NCBI GenBank assembly: GCA_036768485.1
Contig: JAVLUZ010000342.1
Coordinates: 210,911 to 274,910 of the forward strand
Length of the DNA stretch: 64,000 nucleotides
From: Mermis nigrescens
Lineage: Eukaryota; Nematoda; Enoplea; Mermithida; Mermithidae
Direction of reading: 5' to 3'
The notes beneath the pieces are model-generated. The model was given only the letters and a program-made list of their open reading frames with translations. It had not been told where the DNA came from and did no database searches. The translations under genes and the position numbers were made by a program. Within the stretch, counting starts at the first letter, position 1. Each line of letters begins with the position of its first letter. Positions 12,818 to 23,259 of this stretch are shown in pieces.

Positions 12818-13080
12818 ACAAGGGGGGACAGAAACCAAAATTTTCTTAAGTGTCAAGCATTGTCCAGTTCCTTCATATGTTTAAAGTACCAGCTTTTTGT
12901 TTTTTGATGGGCAGAATTATTTCTAATGCAGAAAAAAGTATAAACTTTTCGAAATTCTCTAAAGTTAATAAAAACACGAAAAATTAATCCAAAAATCGTC
13001 ACAAGTTCTCAATAAACACTGGAGAAATCATTGTAAAACCTACGAAATCTTCGATCTTCACAAAAACTACAATGGGTTTA
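12818..13080. repeat. Direct duplication, unit 1 (unit 2 at 13548-13810)
   Basis: About 263 bp beginning CAAGGGGGGACAGAA, with the body shared almost base by base with 13548-13810 (both contain AAACACTGGAGAAATCATTG). The second unit abuts the right inverted segment of element F. The first is bounded by a hAT-like end, CAGGCGGATCC, near 12795. Confidence 0.8.
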
Positions 13081-13547
13081 AGTTTAACTTTTTTGAGCGC
13101 CAAGAGTCAGTAAGTGTCATTCATGAGTTCTGCGCCAGGCAAATTTGAAAAATCATCATAGAAGTGGCTAAAATCATCAAAAAATGTACACATATATTTT
13201 TCATTGCACATAAATATTTTCTGACGACAAGAGGTTAGCTAAAATCATTTTAAAATACACATCAATTCTTCATTACGCCCAAATGTTTTTTTTGACGGCA
13301 GGCGCGGCCGGTTCCCCAGCCCCCTCTAAATCCGCCAGCGGTAATACTCGTACTTACGCATGTATGTACACCCTTTGTTGCAAGATTAAATTACGAGAAT
13401 TGATATGTCATTTTCACATAGTACGCTTTTTCTATGTCGTAATATTCTTGCAACTCTTTGTAATACTTTTTCCATTCGCCGCTTACTGAACTGCAACCAA
13501 CTGGCGCTTTCTCAGATACGTTTTCGTTAAAAACATTTGCGTACTCG

Positions 13548-13810
13548 ACAAGGGGGACAGAATCCAAAATTTTCTTAAGTGTCAAGCATTGTCCAAAAAT
13601 TCGTTCATATGTTTAAAGTACCGGTTTTTTATTGTTTTTTGACGGACATAATTATTTCTGATGCAGAAGGAAAATAAAAATTTTTCGAAATTTTCCGAAG
13701 TTTAAAAAAAACTCGAATAATTAATCCTAAATCGTCACAAGTTCCTAATAAACACTGGAGAAATCATTGTAAAACCTACAAAATCTTTGATCTTCACAAA
13801 AACTACAATG
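13548..13810. repeat. Direct duplication, unit 2
   Basis: Second copy of the 12818-13080 unit in the same orientation, separated from it by about 470 bp, with scattered substitutions and small indels. Confidence 0.8.
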
Positions 13811-14722
13811 TCCTTTGTTATAGAGACCGCCTCCCTGACTTCTATTTAAAACACGTATTTCTTTAACCACTTATATTTTTTACCGTTTGTGGCTAAAATT
13901 TAGAGGTTATTCACTTCTCCTCCCTGAAAAGGTCCAGATAATTATCAAAAATACCAAATTTACCAAAATATACCAAAATAACCAAACTTACCAAAACTAT
14001 CAAAAATACCGAAATTACCAAAATTACCGAAACTACAAAAAATACCAAACTTACCAAAACTACCAAATATTACCAGAACTACCAAACTACTAAGTTTACC
14101 ATGCAAACCAGACCTCTCACAGAACATTGATTCAAAATAACCACTTTTCTATTAACAAGTAGGACTTTTAGTTTGGCCCTAATAAAGGGGCCGCCACATC
14201 TCCAAAAATTAGTGGTTCTAAAATGTTTGCATAAATATAAAAGCTTATATTCTTTTCGATTTTTGGTGTACAAATACTCCATATTGATTTTTCTATTTTT
14301 TATATTTAAACCATAACATTTTGTAAATTTCCAACGGCAATGCCACCGATTTCACAAAATTATTCACCACAAACAATTTTACTCATTCTACTGCACTATG
14401 GTAATTAAACAATATGCCTTTTTTGCTGTTTTGTCCTCATTTTGGCAGAACTGTAAGGTTCAAGGAGGTCTGAAGTTCTGCAAACCCCTACAAAAATGTC
14501 AACATAGAAGTTTTATTCATATTTATTTTTTTGAATATAGTCACATTATACAAGTTAAAACATTTTTGATATCTGGCTTTAAGATCACTTATCGATTTTT
14601 CACGATAACTTTTTGCCAATCGTCCAGCCACTTGCATACTGTAGATTGCAACCCATTTTTGTCCTTGGATCGAATTCCTTTGATACTTTTTCTTAAAACT
14701 GGAAATACCAGATAGTCCCTGG

Positions 14723-15001
14723 CACACCTGGGCGTGGGCGGGGGAGGGGGGGTTTGGGGGGTATGCACCCCTCCCGAAAAACCAAAATAACCCCCAGAAA
14801 TCAAAATACCCCCCCCCCCAGAATTCAATTTTTAAATATTTTTTTTCTCGTTTTTTTCGCAATTTTTTGATGCCAATAGATAGTGCTCAATGAGAAACGT
14901 CGGAAAATGGTATTTTTTCGACATACCATCACTTTTAAGACCATTTTTTGACCTTTGAAAAATCTTGCACCCCCCAGAATTTTCTTTGCTGCTCACGTAT
15001 G
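14723..15001 (+). mobile_element. Family-1 hAT-like MITE, copy 1
   Basis: Starts CACACCTGGGCGTGGG and ends GCTCACGTATG. Flanked by GTCCCTGG (14715-14722) and GTCCCTGT (15002-15009), a 7 of 8 target duplication. It is inserted in the mariner transposase at the codons for NRDYL. Contains long G and C runs. Open frames across it are shadows. Confidence 0.9.
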
Positions 15002-15716
15002 GTCCCTGTTTGCCAGGTCGGGCGAATAGGGTGGATGATTGAGCCGGGTTCAATGTAGTTCATGGATGACATCCGAAACAACTCCAGCTCCATGAAATGG
15101 CGCATTTTCACCCAAAAGCATGATGCCCCAGCTTTATTTGTCACATCGTTATATCTTAATAGCATTGCGCAATTTTTCAACAAATCGGCATAATATTCAC
15201 CATTGATTGTAACACCTTTGTGCAAAAAATCAGCTTGCATTCATCCCTCTTTATCGAAAAAAGATTAACATCACCTTGCCAGCTGAGCATTGAACCTTGA
15301 CCTTGACAGGCGGCCTTGATCCTTAGGCAGCCACTGCATTGACATTGCCTTTGTTTCCGAATCGTGCTAAAATATCCAGGTCCCATAGCCAGTGACTATT
15401 TGAGTGTGGAATTCATCAGAATTGCGATAATATAGGTGCATGAGCTCCAATCACAAATTTGATCGGACTTCCTTTTGTTCACATGTGAGGAGTTTTGGGA
15501 CCCATCGAGCACAAATCTTTGAAGGTCCCACCCAGTTGTTCGTGTAGAATAGAAACCAATGCTGTTCGACCAATCCCTAATGCAGTTTCTAACTGTTTTA
15601 ATTTGATTCGACGATTGGCCTTGACCATTTCTTTCACTTCAGCCACATTTTCATCATTGACTGCAGTTGCTGGGCATCCACTCCTTGGGTCATCTTCTAA
15701 ACTCTCGCCTCCCGCT

Positions 15717-15975
15717 CACACCTGGGCGTTGGGGGGGATTTGGGTGGTATGCACCCTCAGAAACCAAAATAACCCCCAGAAATCAAAATACCCACCAGAA
15801 TTCAATTTTTGAAAATTTTTTCCTTTTTTCCCCCAATTTTTTGAGGCCAATAGATAGTGCTTGATGAGGAACGTCGAAAAATGGTGTTTTTATCGCCACA
15901 CCACCATTTTTAAGGCCATTTTTGACCTTCAAAAATCTTGCATCCCCCTCAGAATTTTCTTGCTGCCCACGTATG
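15717..15975 (+). mobile_element. Family-1 hAT-like MITE, copy 2
   Basis: Starts CACACCTGGGCGTTGGG and ends CTGCCCACGTATG, with a perfect 8-bp duplication CTCCCGCT on both sides (15709-15716, 15976-15983). It splits the mariner transposase between its second helix-turn-helix and DDPRSG segment. Confidence 0.95.
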
Positions 15976-16337
15976 CTCCCGCTTGAACTCAATCTTGTAA
16001 TTGTGGCATATGATGGTGTAGAGTTTCCATAAACTTTGTGCAAGTCGGCTTTGATTTACCTTGTCTTTTTCCTGAATTTTTTAAGAAACTTAATCACTGC
16101 CCATTGTTCAAATTTGCAAGTTTCGGTCATTTTCCAGACCTTGCCTCAGTCAAAAATTTATAGTGCATCAAGGACAAATAGGGAAAGTCTAATTTTTTAT
16201 ACAGTAACTTCTTAGATGTTGTAATATGTAATATGTGTAAATAAACTTCAGGTGTGTAAGTTAATATATGAGTTTGCAAAACTTTCAGACCGCTCCTCGT
16301 ATCAGCAAATTCCTGTGTAGAATCATTGGGTTGTCAC

Positions 16338-16610
16338 CATACGTGGGCAGCAAGGAAATTCTGGGTGGGGGTGCAAGATTTTTCGAAGGTTAAAAAATGG
16401 GCTTAAAAATGGTATAATGGCGAAAAAACACCATTTTTCGACGTTTCTCATCGAGCACTATCCATTGGCATCAAAAAATTGCGAAAAAACGGAAAAAAAT
16501 TTTCAAAAACTAAATTTTGGGGGAGGGGTTTTTTGATTTCTAAGGGGGGGGGTATTTTGGTTTCTCGGGGTAGGGTGCATACCCCCCGAACTCACCCACG
16601 CCCAGGTGTG
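16338..16610 (-). mobile_element. Family-1 hAT-like MITE, copy 3
   Basis: Reverse orientation. Starts CATACGTGGGCAGCAAGG and ends CCACGCCCAGGTGTG. Flanks GTTGTCAC and GTTGTCAT, 7 of 8 identical. It lies just upstream of the mariner pseudogene. Confidence 0.9.
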
Positions 16611-18395
16611 GTTGTCATTATCAACATCTACAATTTTCATGTCAGTTTTTCCCTTTTTTAGTGTTTACCAATTGTGTGGGTAAACTATTTAACTTAACCC
16701 TCCTGTTCACGGACCCTAGACTTACCAAGGACTAGATCGAAAATCTAGTCATTGGGAGATAGCAAAAATGAATAAAAATATACAATTCTGGTAGCCAAGA
16801 GCATGAGATTTTCAAAAATGTCATCAAGTTTGCACAAAAGCTGAAAACCAATTGAAAAAAACGCATTTGAGCATTCAAAAATGTGTAAAAAATGCGATCT
16901 GCTACATGTGTAACACATGTTATAAAATCATGAAATCAAGCTTTTCTAATAAAATGTAGGTCGATATGTTTTCTTTTGCTCAATAAAACATGTGTTGCAG
17001 TAAAAAAAGAGGGTACTGAGAAGTTTGCCACATAATAATTTATGGCCTCACAGTAAACTGCAAAAAACAGGCAACTACATCATGGATCTAGAGCTTGTTA
17101 AAAGTAGGGTTAATTTTTTTGTAGGCAAACACAGTAATTCAGATAGGGTATGTTGCTTATCACAAGCAGTGTTAATTGGTAAAGTTACATAAAATTGATC
17201 ATTCTTGAGCAATTCAATTTACTATAAAATTGTCATCTGTTGTGGCAATGTGAATCTTAAATAGACCATTTACAAAATATGTTACAAATTAATCAGATAA
17301 ACTTTTTTCTGAACTTCGTAAAAATTAATTGCATAAGGACAATTCCTGCAGCGCCAAATTAAAAAACTGATGCATTATTGCCCGCACGTTGACATTTGAG
17401 GTTTCTGCATGCATTTTTATTACACGTTGCTTTTATGCATATTTTTTACATATTTGTGCATGTTTTTTGCTAAGCGGCACTCCAGAAGCTGTAAAAATCT
17501 TCGCATTTATCATGCTCATCAAAGAACATGCATACTCAATGGGACATGGGCAGGTTATTAGGGTCCATATTTATTGCTAATACGGCTGATTTACTAAAAA
17601 TAATTGGCAGCTTATTGCATGGAAAAACTCTACAAAAATTTGACCAATAGCTTGGGTCGCTTTTTAAAAGATTGGTCAATTGAATGGTATTCATTTTTTA
17701 TGCTTTATAGTCAAACAATACATTGGGGTGCTTATCTAACATTACTAAATATATTAATATTCCATTTCCTTTTTTATATCTAGCGATGTCTAGCGTTTCA
17801 AAAAATTGATCAAATGCTTGCAAAAATTTTTTTCAAAGTCTGATTCTATAGCATGGGAGGGAAAAGTTACTCAGTCTGGTGATAGTTTGCAATATAAATA
17901 TCAGCATTTAGATTGCTATTCATCGCCGCGGAGAGTCTCCTCGGATTGAGAGACAAATTTGATAAGGCGAATTACCCTTTTTATATTACCTTTTCAAAAA
18001 ATTCGTTTATTCATTTTTCTTATCCTAAAGTATTCCAAATTATATTCAATTATAATTTAATGATGACTGATTGGCCTAGAGCTCTTTGTTGTGAAACTCG
18101 AACTTCATGTCACTTGTAGCTGTTAGGAATCAGAAACATGTCGAAACTATCTAGATAAAGCAAAACAAGATAATTTATTAAGTTGAGATTTTCTCCGGGT
18201 TTTGAGAAAAGATCAGCTGATCTTGCATGTGTTTGCCAGGGTTATGTAAGTAACTAGGTGTTAGGAAACTAGAGCGTACCTGCTTAGATCTCCGACCAGA
18301 AGCGGTCCGCAATTTAGGACTGAGGAGATTGAAGCTGTAGGATTTGAGGGTCATCCAGGTTGGAACGTGACTTTGTGTCTCTAGCAACCTGACCA
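16611..18395. other. Intergenic, no recognised gene
   Basis: AT-rich. A short stretch at 17928-17985 after a TTTAG reads as protein-like (IAAESLLGLRDKFDKANYP), but there is no donor, family or neighbour to support an exon. Confidence 0.4.
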
Positions 18396-20697
18396 GGGCC
18401 CGGTTGCTCGACTCCACCTTAATAAAGGCTAACCATTAGAAATTAATTTTTAATGGTCGGCCGGTTGCTCGACTCCACCTTAACGCCAACAACCATTAAG
18501 ATTCCCTTAACAAAACCATTAACGCTAAGGTAAAACCTTAACTAATGGTTTCGTTAAGGTTCATAAAAATCGGGTTGCTCGACTTGACCATTAATTAATG
18601 GTCGAGCATTTGTTAAGGGAAGCTTAAGGGTACCATTAAAGAAACCATTAACAAAAACCTTTTATTGACTGCATCAAGGGAAATCTAATGGTAGCGTTAA
18701 GGTAAGCTTAATGGTTGCGTTAAGGGAAGTTTAATGGTTGTGTTAAGTTCACACGCTATTACATAAGAATTTGAATGTCTTGGTTAAAATACATAGATAT
18801 AAAACCTTGAGACCATAGTCATGGAAAATTCGAATTCCCTTTTATTGTACTCTTCTGATGCTTGACTTTTGGTGTTGGTTCGAATTCGGCTGATAATGGA
18901 TTACAGTGACAGCGATACACTTAATAAGGAAAATAAAGGAAAACGCTCGTTAGTTTGGGTAAAACATAATTGTTTGCTTGCAACGATATGGAAATTAAAA
19001 AAATAGAGAAATAAAAATAGGAGATACAATTTTGATTTTAGCGCATTTTCGGCAACAGCTAAAGAAAATGAAGAAGTTAAATGAAAAAACTCGTTCTCGA
19101 ATAAAATCAGGGTTGGCAAGGCTGGGTTTTTTGGGTTTTTTTGCGGGTTTTTGGGTGCAAAAAATTATTGGGTTTCGGGTTTTTTATCAACAGGTTACCA
19201 GTTTTTCAAATAGACTGAAATAAATATTGTAGGTGATTCAAATTGTATTTCCAATCTCTTTTTGTTTGCTTTATGCTGTTCTTTTGACTAGTAAAGGCTA
19301 ACCAACCTCAGTCTGGTCAACACAGTGCCATGCTCAAAAATCTCAGCCCCTAGTTCACAATTGCCATCCCATGCTGCAAAACAGGGCGCTTTTATTCAGC
19401 CACCTCAATAGCCCACACTTTTCTGAGTTCGACCAATTTTTCTATTTCCTAATATTTTTTGAGAGCCAGTGCATTTTTTGATCAAAATCTGGTAATGTCC
19501 GAGCATTGAAGAGGAAGATAAATATGTATATATATGTATGTGGCAACCACAGTGAACGATCGATTTTGTTGTTGGATTTCAATATTAGCTGCATAGAGTT
19601 GTTGCTCTTTGCTTTTCTCGTTTCTTGCAGCTGTTGGAGTATTCCTAGCTACTTTATGTAGCTCTAGTTGTCATTTCCATTGAAAAATCCACAATAAAGC
19701 ACAAAAACCAAAAAAACCAAAAACCTAATAACCCAAAGTTCAAAATGTTCAAATCTGGGTTTTTCCCATACCTGAATAAAATCTTTATTAAATTTTATTG
19801 TCATTAAAATGAACCAATGGATTTCATTTGATCCATGGATCGACAAGCATGTATCATATTATTAAATAAAAGAATAATGAACGAAGCTTTACTTTTTAAG
19901 TGTGAAATGTTATCATTTAGTTATCTCGTGAAAACGATAATTGTATACATGAAGTCTCTATAAGAACCGCGTTTTAATTGTCATAAAATTATGTAGTTGG
20001 AAAAATTTAATAGTTAAAAAAATTTCTATTTATGTAAAGATGAGGTTTGTATCAGCCATTTTTCTGCAATTTGCATTGTCAGTAGGCAGCGCCTGCAACT
20101 AGAAAAAGGATAAAATAATATTATTGTTATGAAATCTTCAGTATTAAGGATAACTTGCTAAATCTAAATCGGCCATAAAAATTCATCGTCATTGAAATTA
20201 GTCAAAGGACTTCTTTTTACTTGGAATCGGCGAGAACTTGTCATAATAGTAAAAATTGGAACAATAGGAAGAAGCGCCGTTTTCTAATGTGAAAAATAAT
20301 CAATGAGTTCGTTAATGTAGCTCTTGACCTACCTTAAAGAATGAACCTTAACGAAACCATTAAAGTCGTTAAGGTGAAGCCCAGCAACTTAATTTACCTT
20401 AAAGAAACCATTAAACGCTTAATGGGAGCATTAAGGTTTCAGTCGAGCAACCGGTTTTAAGGTAGACATTAAAAAACTGAGCCTTAATTAATGGCTGCAC
20501 TAAGGTGGAGTCCAGCAACCGAAATTTAAATCGACCATTAGACTTCCCTTAAAGTCGAGCGTAACCCCGGTTTTTTATTGGTTTCGTTAATGTGGAAATC
20601 GGACTTAACGCGATCTCATTAATTAATGGTTGTAGTTAAGGTGACCATTAACGTTAAGGTTAACATTAGTTAATGGTCGAGTCGAGCAACCGGGCCC
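18396..20697. mobile_element. Element B: 2.3 kb transposon with GGGCCCGGTTGCTCGACT ends
   Basis: The terminal inverted repeat GGGCCCGGTTGCTCGACT is at 18396 and its complement ends at 20697. Both arms (18396-18760 and 20330-20697) are arrays of CGGTTGCTCGACT, CCTTAA and CCATTAA words in alternating orientation. The interior of about 1.5 kb has no recognisable transposase. No clear target duplication (left flank GACCA, right flank AGCGC). Classification as PIF/Harbinger-like rests only on the G-rich ends and resemblance to element F. Confidence 0.75.
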
Positions 20698-21721
20698 AGC
20701 GCTAAGATTAGCCTAGGTACTCAGGTAAGTCCTTGTAAGAACTTCTAAACTTACAATAATATGACGTCAATTGGTGCAACATTTGCTAAAAAAAGTTTTG
20801 TAGCTCAAGACGGTTCCAATAGTTGAAAATATAGCAATAAGCGATTCGATCAAAGGGGTTAATTGATATGTATTTACTTATTTAGCACTAGGTTTGGAGA
20901 ATTCCGTTCCTTGGCGATTCATGAATAAAAATGCAATAAGAACGAATAAAACATTGCTAGTATTGCTCGGATGCATTAATACTTTGTATGCTTTTCTCAC
21001 AAGACGACTTTCATTTTTATCACCGGTACTGTTTTATTGGTTGGGCGAAAAAGCGAAGATGCCGTTCATAGATTCTTAAAAAAGGTGCGTTTCATGCTGG
21101 AAATGTTTAAGATTTAATGAACGCGTTTTTTAAGATATTAGCAATAGCGAGCGAGCTCGTTTTTTATGAAATCAGCGAGCGTTGTAAATCATATTTTCTG
21201 TCAACTGTAAAAAAGCGATGGCGAGCAGTAGTGACGATCCTACACTTACACTGTTGCCCATCTCTCTTCACTGATGCCAAATAGGCATCACTTACTACTT
21301 ATCATATTTTTGTTTAGTAATAAGTGATTAGCACTCAGTCTTGCTATTTGCTAGCCTAATCAAGCAAATTTTAATGATCATAATATAATTTTATAGGACA
21401 AAGCAAATCTTCATTTTCTAATTTTAGAGTTTTGAGCCTTATATGTGTACATAAGGTAAACTAGCCTAAACGAATAAAGTTTCATAAAATTTTCTGAGTT
21501 TCAGAAATATTATCGCAAAAATGGTTAGCATAACTTCTCACAAACGCGATTTGCTGCAGTAAAAATCCTATACTTTTCCCTCCCTGAACAAAGAAAAGTG
21601 ATTTATGACTTAGAAAAGACTGAAACAATAAAATCTTGTTTAGGGCTCGATTCTAGAGCTTAAAAATGTTGTCTATGCTCAAACATTTCCGCGTTATAGG
21701 GATCATTGTTCAACTCGATAG
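20698..21721. other. Intergenic, no recognised gene
   Basis: A strong donor-like CTCAGGTAAGTCC stands at 20711-20723, directly right of element B, but no open exon precedes it because the transposon abuts. Otherwise nothing recognisable. Confidence 0.4.
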
Positions 21722-21724
21722 TTA

Positions 21725-22825
21725 AGCCTGCTTCAGAAGTAAATGTTGGCGATATCACTGATATCGCCAATTTAAGGCGATATCAGCGATATCGCCAACA
21801 TTTGTCTGCAATATCACCAATATCACCGAGTAAAAATATGCAGTGTCGCCAACATTGCCGATTTTTGTTGGCAATATTAGCAATATCACTGACTTTAATT
21901 TGCAATGTTGCTGATATTGCAGACAAAAATCGGCGATACTGCTAAAGCCGCCGATATGCGGACAAAAATTTGCGATATTGCCGATGTCATAGCCGCTTGG
22001 GATGTGCCATATGTACTGTGTATACTCGTATATTTAATGCATGCATGTTAGGTTACATGGGGATATGTAACGTAATATTGTGTATAGCAATGTTAAAATG
22101 AAATTAAATAAAAAGTTATTCAAAAAAATTAAATTGAATAGAGTAAAACGACAAATTTTTTTGAACACCGGATAAAAAATTTAATTATGCTCTCATTGCT
22201 CAAGTTTTTCAAGTTGTTTTCGAACCTGCTAAAAATTGAAGGAAATGAGTATACAACTGTCTCAAACTAGTCGTAAGATAGGTTGCTAATATTACTAAAT
22301 TTGTTTATTTCATTGAAAATTAATTTGATTAAGTCAATTCGCAATTTTTTATTTAATCAATTTATTCTTAATCTGATATTAATTATTAAAAATGAATTAG
22401 ATAATTTATCTACATTGACTAATTTATTAATTCTAATTAAGTAATCTTATTAACTTTTTTAATTTGCTGCTTTCAAGCTCATCCAAAATTCATGATATGA
22501 CCAAAAGAAGAGTTAATTATTCAATGCATATGCATTAGTACATGCGTGCACATACGTTTTTCCACTGACTGTACTATACTTTGTAAACAAATTTTTGGCC
22601 ATATTGCAGAAAAATAGAAATGGTTCCAATTCTTCGGATTTCAGTTGGCGATATCACTGACAAAAATATGCAATGTCGCCGATTATTCTGGTGTTGCTGA
22701 CTAAAATTGGCGATATCGCCGATGTCGAGATTTTAGTTGGCAATATCGCCGATTTAGAAAAATCGGCACTTCAAAACCGGGAAAAAAGTCGGCAATATGG
22801 GTGATATTGCTGATTCTAGCGGGCT
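21725..22825. mobile_element. Element D: transposon with GGCGATATCGCC-array arms, TTA duplication
   Basis: The end AGCCTGCT (21725) pairs with AGCGGGCT (ending 22825); both are flanked by TTA (21722-21724, 22826-22828). The arms (21745-21990 and 22640-22815) are arrays of the palindrome GGCGATATCGCC and decayed versions. The interior is AT-rich without coding. TTA fits the TWA target preference of PIF/Harbinger. Confidence 0.65.
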
Positions 22826-23112
22826 TTAGTCCTCCATAAAATTCATTATCTTACCCACTTGTTAAATAAACGTGCAAAACAACTGTTGTATTAGAAGCAT
22901 ATGTATTCACAACCTTAGGTTCCTGCAAATGATTAATAAGAAGTGATATTAAAAGGAATACATTAATGAATTATAGGTGAGACATCGCAACAATTAGCTA
23001 TTGTTTTATTATATCTCGTCCAAAGTCTTTCCGTATGATTTGTCAAGCAATAAAACCTAAAATGGAGCTTAATGTATGTTTTGCATTAAATTATTCTCTT
23101 TTCTTGTTGTAG

Positions 23113-23259
23113 GCGAAACTCATGACAATTTTAGGACAACAAATGGACTTGCAACCTTTTGATTTAGAACGATGCACCGAAGATTTCTATTCTGAAATAA
23201 CGAAGTGCAAAACTGGTTATATGGCATTTATTCTCCCAATTCTGATCGCAGTTCGTGTG
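23113..23259 (+). CDS. FDPS: FDPS exon with LGQ and KCKT motifs
   Basis: Acceptor TTCTTGTTGTAG, donor GTAAAA at 23260, phase 0 at both ends, 49 codons. Contains TILGQQMDL, then ERCTEDFYSEITKCKTGY and a hydrophobic helix FILPILIAV, matching the helices after the first Asp-rich motif in this family. The longer open frame into the intron is not coding. Confidence 0.85.

Larger units (their letters stand above)
11373..14179. mobile_element. Element F: 2.8 kb transposon, TAA target duplication, GGTA(A/G)TTTT arms
   Basis: The left end GGGTCCCGACCTAAAAGTCC and the right end (complement begins GGGCCAAACTAAAAGTCC) form an inverted pair, each flanked by TAA (11370-11372 and 14180-14182). Arms contain about 30 copies of TTTGGTA-type words (11440-11780) mirrored as TACCAAA (13930-14100). 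Unique inverted segments follow inside (about 11800-11910 against 13805-13920). GGGYCC ends plus a TWA target fit PIF/Harbinger. The interior carries a family-3 hAT-like MITE (12004-12264) and a 265-bp direct duplication. No transposase recognised. Confidence 0.7.
14560..16130 (-). pseudogene. Mariner (Tc1/mariner) transposase pseudogene, broken by two MITEs
   Basis: Read on the minus strand from an ATG at 16130. The N-terminal part has FEQWAVIKFL, KVYGNSTPSYATITRL and SLEDDPRSGCPATAVNDENV, the paired HTH region of mariner transposases, then GRTALVSILHEQLG. The catalytic part has SMQWLPKD, DFLHKGVTINGEYY and GENAPFHGAG (family HDNAPAH, so the second catalytic Asp reads Glu), then PPYSPDLANRDYLVFPVL (third Asp present), and W..W at the C-terminus near 14640. 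The coding sequence is shifted between frames and carries stops, so it is dead. Family-1 MITEs at 15717-15975 and 14723-15001 interrupt it, and the coding text resumes on the far side of each target duplication. The left boundary is approximate; terminal inverted repeats were not identified. Confidence 0.9.

Noticed and set aside
14488..14862. 124-codon minus-strand frame
   Set aside because: It joins mariner C-terminal debris to the adjacent family-1 MITE; it is not a gene.
17060..17110. NYIMD-like reading resembling the first Asp-rich motif (DDIMD) of FDPS
   Set aside because: The two leading Asp residues are Asn and Tyr, the flanking residues do not match the family, and no splice sites bound it.
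18178..18417. 79-codon minus-strand frame
   Set aside because: It runs into the terminal repeat of element B and has no independent support.
21745..22815. CRISPR-like or operator-like reading of the GATATC arrays
   Set aside because: Units are irregular, in both orientations and lack unique equal-length spacers. They sit at the two arms of a transposon in a eukaryotic genome.
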